64,000 bases of DNA from Acanthopleura granulata (taxonomy: Eukaryota > Mollusca > Polyplacophora > Chitonida > Chitonidae), in NCBI GenBank assembly GCA_016165875.1, contig JABBOT010000003.1, forward strand, positions 35,313,860 to 35,377,859. The letters run 5' to 3'. Positions 47,673-64,000 of the stretch are shown piece after piece (the stretch's first letter is position 1; each line of letters starts with the position of its first letter). Made by a program: the position numbers and the translations under genes. Below the pieces are notes generated by a model that was not told the DNA's origin, did no database searches, and worked only from the letters and a program-made list of their open reading frames with translations.

Positions 47673-49234
47673 GGTAACGAAGGTGCAACAGTTAGTAACA
47701 GCTTCACAAAAGTTGTGCGTAGACTTCTCTCGGTACGTCGTGTTTGGTCTCTATGGGGTGACAAGTTCTGTAAAATTTGTCCTACTTACTGGTACTGATC
47801 ATGTGGCTTTTCATAGCTTGATGTATTTTCTCCGAACAAACTCAGAAAAGTCAATAAGGACAACAACACAAGCGTAGGGTAGCAATGGCTTATTCTGAAA
47901 TTCCAAAAGGTGGGACTTTGTTTGACAAGCACAGTATTTCAATAAATTAGAGTAATACTAATTCCATCAACACTACAAACTCATTCTCTCTGTTAACCAT
48001 GTACAGCCCTTAGGGCATTCCATGAGGGACTTTCTAAACCATATTTATATACGACAATAAGAATGAGGGTTTATGTTAAACATGCATTCGTCTTAAATAG
48101 CATTAACAAGGGAGCCAAATTATGAATAAGATTCTTCCCTTGGTTTGTAAATTCATTTTCTACAACTGACTCAACATCAATTTAAACACTTGAAACTATA
48201 AATGTTGAAATATATAAATAGCGTGTAACGAAATAAATACTTAAACGTCATTTCCACAACCAATAGCACTTAAAGCTAGAAAAATGAAAAAGATTTTAAA
48301 AAAATTATCCGAAGGATAAAAATGAACAATAAATGCAAGAACAAGAAGTTTCTCTTTTCACTTAAATATTATAAGTTTAACGTCAGAGATATGCAGGAAG
48401 TTTTCAGTACGCAAAGTAGAGCTGGAGATGAAAAACATGGCACCATTGTGACCACAGATAATGCTGAGGTCAAAAAAACACACCAGTTCGGGAAGGTTCA
48501 TTTTCTAGTTACAGCTTGAAGTTCTAAAACAAAACAAATCTATCATGTGTTTAGGCATTAACGCTATCTCCTACCGAAATAAAATACTTTGTAGCAAATA
48601 CTTTGGTCTTATTTATGTGTAGCGCTGCGCCTTATCTTTTGCTAAAATGGCAGTGGTTTTCCAAAACAAGACTCTCTTTAGTCAATATGATATTTTCTAA
48701 ACAAAACCAATGAACACTACACATTTGATTTCGTAGCTCTGCAATCATTATGATAAAAAATGAGTTTTAATTTCTGTGATGTGTTCAATGAAATTGCTAA
48801 GGACCTTAAGATCAGGTGGTGTAACACCGCGTGTAAGTTGAAATGTTGAGCATATAGCAAAAACATATGAAAGAGGAATCAATTTCTGACTTAATACTTT
48901 GACGTGTACAATTGTTTGAACAAGCTGAAACAAGGGTAAAACACCGTCTAAAATATTCATTGACTATTCTTAAAATATCTATCATCACAATATAAATACC
49001 TGGAAATGTTACAGGCGATGGACTACGACTGTTCACAGTTATCACTCTAATTATCATCCAAACTGAAAACCGCTTTCTTCCTTTGTAACTACAGTCTATC
49101 TTATAAATAATTTCCACCATCTACCTATGGGAGGAACAGGAAAAATTCTCTTTCTGACGATGATGACTTCATACAAAAAATCTCACATTCTGATAAAAGA
49201 AAACTAGGCTCTTTGTCCGACTAGGCCTGCTCTA
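47673..49234. other. Region 3' of malic enzyme
   Basis: No gene is recognised. It may contain the malic enzyme 3' UTR (minus strand). AT-rich. Confidence 0.45.
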
Positions 49235-49235
49235 T

Positions 49236-59811
<10,576 letters not shown>

Positions 59812-60870
59812 ACTTTCTTCGAGATAAATATCTGCCCAGTTATCGGTAGATTTGTTCGTTCGCTCAAGGTGACAAAATTTGCAGACAGCTTGTTCCTCCT
59901 TGCCCCTGGTGGCCGTTGAATCAAGGGACACTAACTCATGTGCAGGGCAAATGCTTCTGGTGAAGGCTAGAGTTGTCTTCCTTTACATTATGCTGGAATG
60001 GCATTATCATTATTGGAAAAATATATACCGATAAAGTAAATAATTAAATAAATTTCTTTATTCATTGAGTATTTAGGCGTCTAATTATTGATGTATCAGA
60101 TTAAATACATTTTGATGATGAGTGGTAACCTGTATATTATACATTATGATTACTAAAAGTGAAAGTAGACCTTCAACACTCACCACACATAGGCCTACAT
60201 GTAGATATTGGTATACATATAATTTAACAAAAAGAACATTGTGTGTGTACATATAGAAATTTGAACAGTGTAATGACTGCTCTATTGATTGTTTGGTGTT
60301 TAACACAGCGCCTCTATACTGATAGGCTATTGAATGAATTTCGGCTTTAGCCACGCAAAAACAGAACGAGTCCACATCAAGTGATAATCATTCAATAATC
60401 TCTGCATTAGTCTACACACCAAACATCAGTCAATTCAACAATCGAGCAAAATGAAATTTTGACACAAAAATTAGGATACTACAACTAATGTTGGTATTGG
60501 CCAAGTGCTATATGAAATATAATTACATAACATGGTCGCTTTGCCCAGTGTTGACAGAGAGGAAAACGTGGAATGTCTATAATAATCAGAAATATTTCTT
60601 CCATGCGATGTCGAGACAGTTTTATGGTGGAGGAAACAAGAAAGCCATGAGTAAAACCATCACCGGCTGTTGACAATAAACAGCTTTCACAAATGTGACA
60701 CACATTTTTGCCCACAGGCTGATCTCAGAGCATATAAAGTGAAATGTGCTAAGAGGCGAATAATAATAATGCAAATTATTCTCAAACTTAAACAGAAGAA
60801 ATGTAGGTTTAAGTGATTTGCGTGGTGTTTTATGTGGTACTCACGACTATCTTGCTTCAACGACTGCGAC
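59812..60870. other. 5' flank of malic enzyme and intergenic sequence
   Basis: Presumably contains the distal promoter and 5' UTR. No gene or repeat recognised. Confidence 0.45.
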
Positions 60871-60877
60871 CAGAATC

Positions 60878-61024
60878 AGCATGGTGGGAGAAAACTGGAA
60901 TGCAGAGCCCGGTGAAAACCCACGACCATCCGCAGGTTGCTAGCAGACCTTTCCACGTACGATCAAAGAGGAAGCCAGCCAGGGCCAGTGACTCAGAGTC
61001 ACCGCATTGGTGAAGTGCTCGTTG
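60878..61024 (-). repeat. SINE family A, internal part
   Basis: The minus strand reads CACCAATGCGGTGACTCTG, TGGCTTCCTCTTTGATCG, GGAAAGGTCTGC, GATGGTCGTGGGTTTTC and CCACCATGCTGA. Tail and head are truncated. Confidence 0.72.
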
Positions 61025-64000
61025 GTGAAATGGTTCTTCAGTTTACTGCAAGAGGTACCGTATAAGATTTGTGCCAGGCTATAGATTACTTTCATGCAGT
61101 CTATGATCATTTCGGTCACGCTGACTGGCATAGTTGTTACTATCGATGCAAATCTCGCACAGCCCATTGACAATCTGATCGCGAGTTCGAATTTAGTTAC
61201 ATGTACATGAACTTCTGACTTTACTGTGCATGTCTTCACGTCAGGCACCTGGCTATATGAACTGCGGTTTTCAAGAGGATGTGATTATCTTAACCGTTGT
61301 TTAACTTAACTTAACCTTTGTTTCACATGAAAAAGATATTCTGCACTAAGAAGGCCGATCTTTAGAATTAAAATCCCAGCCGTATACAAACAAGCAGGCC
61401 CTTATACCTACACTTCGATCTGGTCGTATACAGATTATTTCTTGTAGCGAAGAGAACCAATTTCCAACTGAATCATAGCTGCTTCGCTGAGCTGACATGT
61501 CCAAGACATCAAGCATTACACCTAATCAAATCAAAGCAGACCAGACATCTATATAATTTGACTTTTATTGTCTGGTATACTCCGCTGTCTTAGGCCCTTA
61601 ATTGGGTGCTTTTCTATGAAGTCCGTTGTCGATCCCTTGCCTACTCATCATACGCTTAGATCTCATATAGCTTTGCACGTGCAAATCGCACGTTGGAGAA
61701 ATTCGTCAGTTACGTGCCAAATGCTGGTGGTTTTGTCTTCCGACACCTTTTCCCTCATGAGTGACCACTGCCATGTAAGGGGAGTATACGTTTGAGTGCG
61801 GTGTTAAACACGTTTCAATCAGTCAATGAATCCTGTATTGGACCATTCTTCGAGCTTTCCTTCAAATGTTACCAATATAAATCATTCAGCACTTGGCGCT
61901 TTACAATTTTAAGTGGTCTCTCTGACATTCGACTGGTAACCCTATTCATTGTGATATAAGGAGTAAAACCAGAGCCACAACGAGTGTATGATAATTGGTA
62001 AATGGTCACCTGTAACCGATGAAGTAAGCCCTCTTATCAATTTACATCAGCTGGGATATTCTAATTGTTCACTTTATTGCAGGCATAGGTAGCTGCAACT
62101 TATATGTTCCCTACAGCGCTATTGTTTAAACAGACTATATATCTCTCCGTATCTATGCCGACAAGTGCGCTAGTGCAAAACCAAAATTCACTGTTTATGA
62201 AGTTATAACAGCTACTTGTCTTGCGACAAGTCAACTGTCAGTTTGAATCAATTTCGCCTGGAAATCAATCAATCAATTTCTCTTGGAAATATTGCAACAA
62301 GGAATCAAAGCGTTCAAATTCGCAGAAGTTATAAGCAGAAAGACAAATGTTGCATTTTCGATTATTTTATTAAAATATGACAGAAACAGTGATAAATGAG
62401 CATTTCTATATGCAATTCTATACAACACTGTAATTCATCATTAAACTGTATAACGCCTACAACAACCATATGCACATATACTTTTCAACGTACAAAAAAA
62501 TGCACATGCCGCCAAAAATTGCAAAAAACCCCCCAGATATTTACACGTATCGAAATTGGAAGACATATATTTCTGCAATTTACCTGTAAAATGGATTTGT
62601 AACATAGTTCCATACCGTAACATCTTTTTTTAAATGTCACACTTCACAACAATTCAACTTCCATTGAATGCCAGCCCCTTCCCCCACCAAAAAAAAAATA
62701 AAGCAGGAAAAGTTCAACTTAAGCAATGAACTAGACAACGCGTATGTGTTTACTTCATTGTTTATTCCGCACAGCCAAATCTCCTTTTGACTTCCGCATT
62801 CATACCTTTCTCTCCTACGTAAAAACAGTTTTCTGCAGTTGTATGGAAATGTTCTAAATGGAGACCAAATGACTATAACCGACAGCTTCAATATACCCAT
62901 TACCACAGAGAATATAAGGTTGATCTGACCCAAAGTGAATCTTGCTGCTATGACACCAGTTTACATGACCTCGACTTGTTCCTGTGTAAACAGTTGCTGT
63001 GGGTCAGTTGCTAACGGACCCATCCGGATGTAACCAGTGAAACTGAAGATAGAGCTGGAGTACCTTACATGCATGTCAACAATTTTGCAAAAAGACCTCT
63101 CAAGTGAAAGGTTTCCCACAAGCATATCCACTACGCCTGTGGTATACATCACCATAACCAGGGCTTTCGTGACACAAAGATAGGCTACATAATAGCGTGT
63201 GATAAATGTGTTAGCAAGCTGTACCCTCCTCCTCCCGCTCGGGACTGGGAGGGTTATGAGTGGGAATGGTTTGTTTTGTTACGTAAAAAGTTGATGATAT
63301 CGTTCCTGTTGCAGTGGTCATGAATATTTATTTGTGCATCCCTTGTTTAAATGTACAGGTCCTCTCCTTCCTACATACATATATAGGCAAGAAAACCCGA
63401 AATGATACACGAACACCGGTGTAAGTCAAATTATTGTTGTAAAGGCAACTGTACATTTCAGTTAAAGCTTTAGAGCCGGGGCAAGAAAAGGAGCAGAGAA
63501 GCTTCCAAACGCAGTTCAGTGAATCAATAATGCGGTCTTAATTTGAATGGGCATGAGAGTTACACTCATCCCTCAGTCCCTGATAAAATCTTCCCTCACT
63601 ACATTTGAGATTTTTTCTCTCCGCCATTTTTTATTTGTCAGTCGGATAAGAAAATTAGGCGTACCTATTGCCCCACCCCACCCCCCCTCGGCATCCACCC
63701 CCCAATAATCGGTTGAAGCCATTTCAATTTTTTAGGTGGTAAAAGCTAAAGACCTAATGAACCTTAATATTCCAATAACGATTTACGCGTAAGACCACTT
63801 TGAGATGGAAACTTTAAAATCTTTATGACTTTTACAGAACCTACCTTGGAAGAAGGTTCATCAAATTCAACAAATTCTTATTCTAATTTTCTGAAACGCA
63901 TCAAAGTCTGTATGTGAAAGGTACAAATGTAGAAGTAGAAAGTATGCCAGAAGTAGAAAAGGCTTCTTACCCATAGTTTCATATCATACCAAAGTAAATA
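61025..64000. other. Intergenic, nothing coding recognised
   Basis: A diverged SINE-like stretch may lie at about 61700-61835 (TGGTTTTGTCTTCCGACACC, GAGTGCGGTGTTAAACACG, CAATCAGTCAATGAATC). An old related family is possible. The rest shows no motif; short open frames are unremarkable. Confidence 0.4.

Overview
The window is animal (eukaryotic) nuclear DNA. Genes are split by short GT-AG introns, intergenic DNA is AT-rich, and there are many tRNA-derived SINEs, minisatellites, MITE-like inverted repeats and decayed retrotransposons. Gene content (an amine-type GPCR, the ciliary protein CFAP161, an animal-type malic enzyme) together with a DIRS-like element points to a metazoan. The abundance of one SINE family with an AATAAA-repeat tail makes a marine invertebrate, probably a lophotrochozoan such as a mollusc, my best guess. 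That placement is inference, not a search result.

Layout. 1-3.2 kb has no assignable gene and is probably intron or upstream sequence of the GPCR. 3.2-3.85 kb (+) is the last coding exon of a class A amine/muscarinic-like GPCR; exons for TM1-3 are not seen. 4-20.5 kb holds only repeats: SINEs, diverged duplications, a hairpin element and satellite-like arrays. 20.5-28.3 kb is a ~3.87 kb segment present twice in direct orientation, separated by a 13-base N gap, and may be an assembly duplication. 28.9-31.2 kb is a decayed DIRS-type (tyrosine-recombinase) retrotransposon. 31.3-38.3 kb contains SINEs, a MITE and two striking minisatellites. 38.46-39.94 kb (+) is a complete two-exon CFAP161 gene. 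40-49 kb carries a SINE, 64-bp repeats, a MITE and the 3' end of a non-LTR retrotransposon. 49.24-59.81 kb (-) is a complete malic enzyme gene of 13 coding exons, with a second possible first exon at 58.75 kb. 60-64 kb has no gene I can support.

The three genes share no evident pathway: the GPCR is a membrane receptor, CFAP161 a motile-cilium doublet protein, and malic enzyme a pyruvate/NADPH metabolic enzyme. The most useful observations are the two alternative first exons of malic enzyme (one encoding a mitochondrial-type presequence), the gap-flanked duplication whose differences cluster at one end, a near-consensus RFX X-box upstream of CFAP161, and the DIRS fossil. I found no convincing new multi-gene system.
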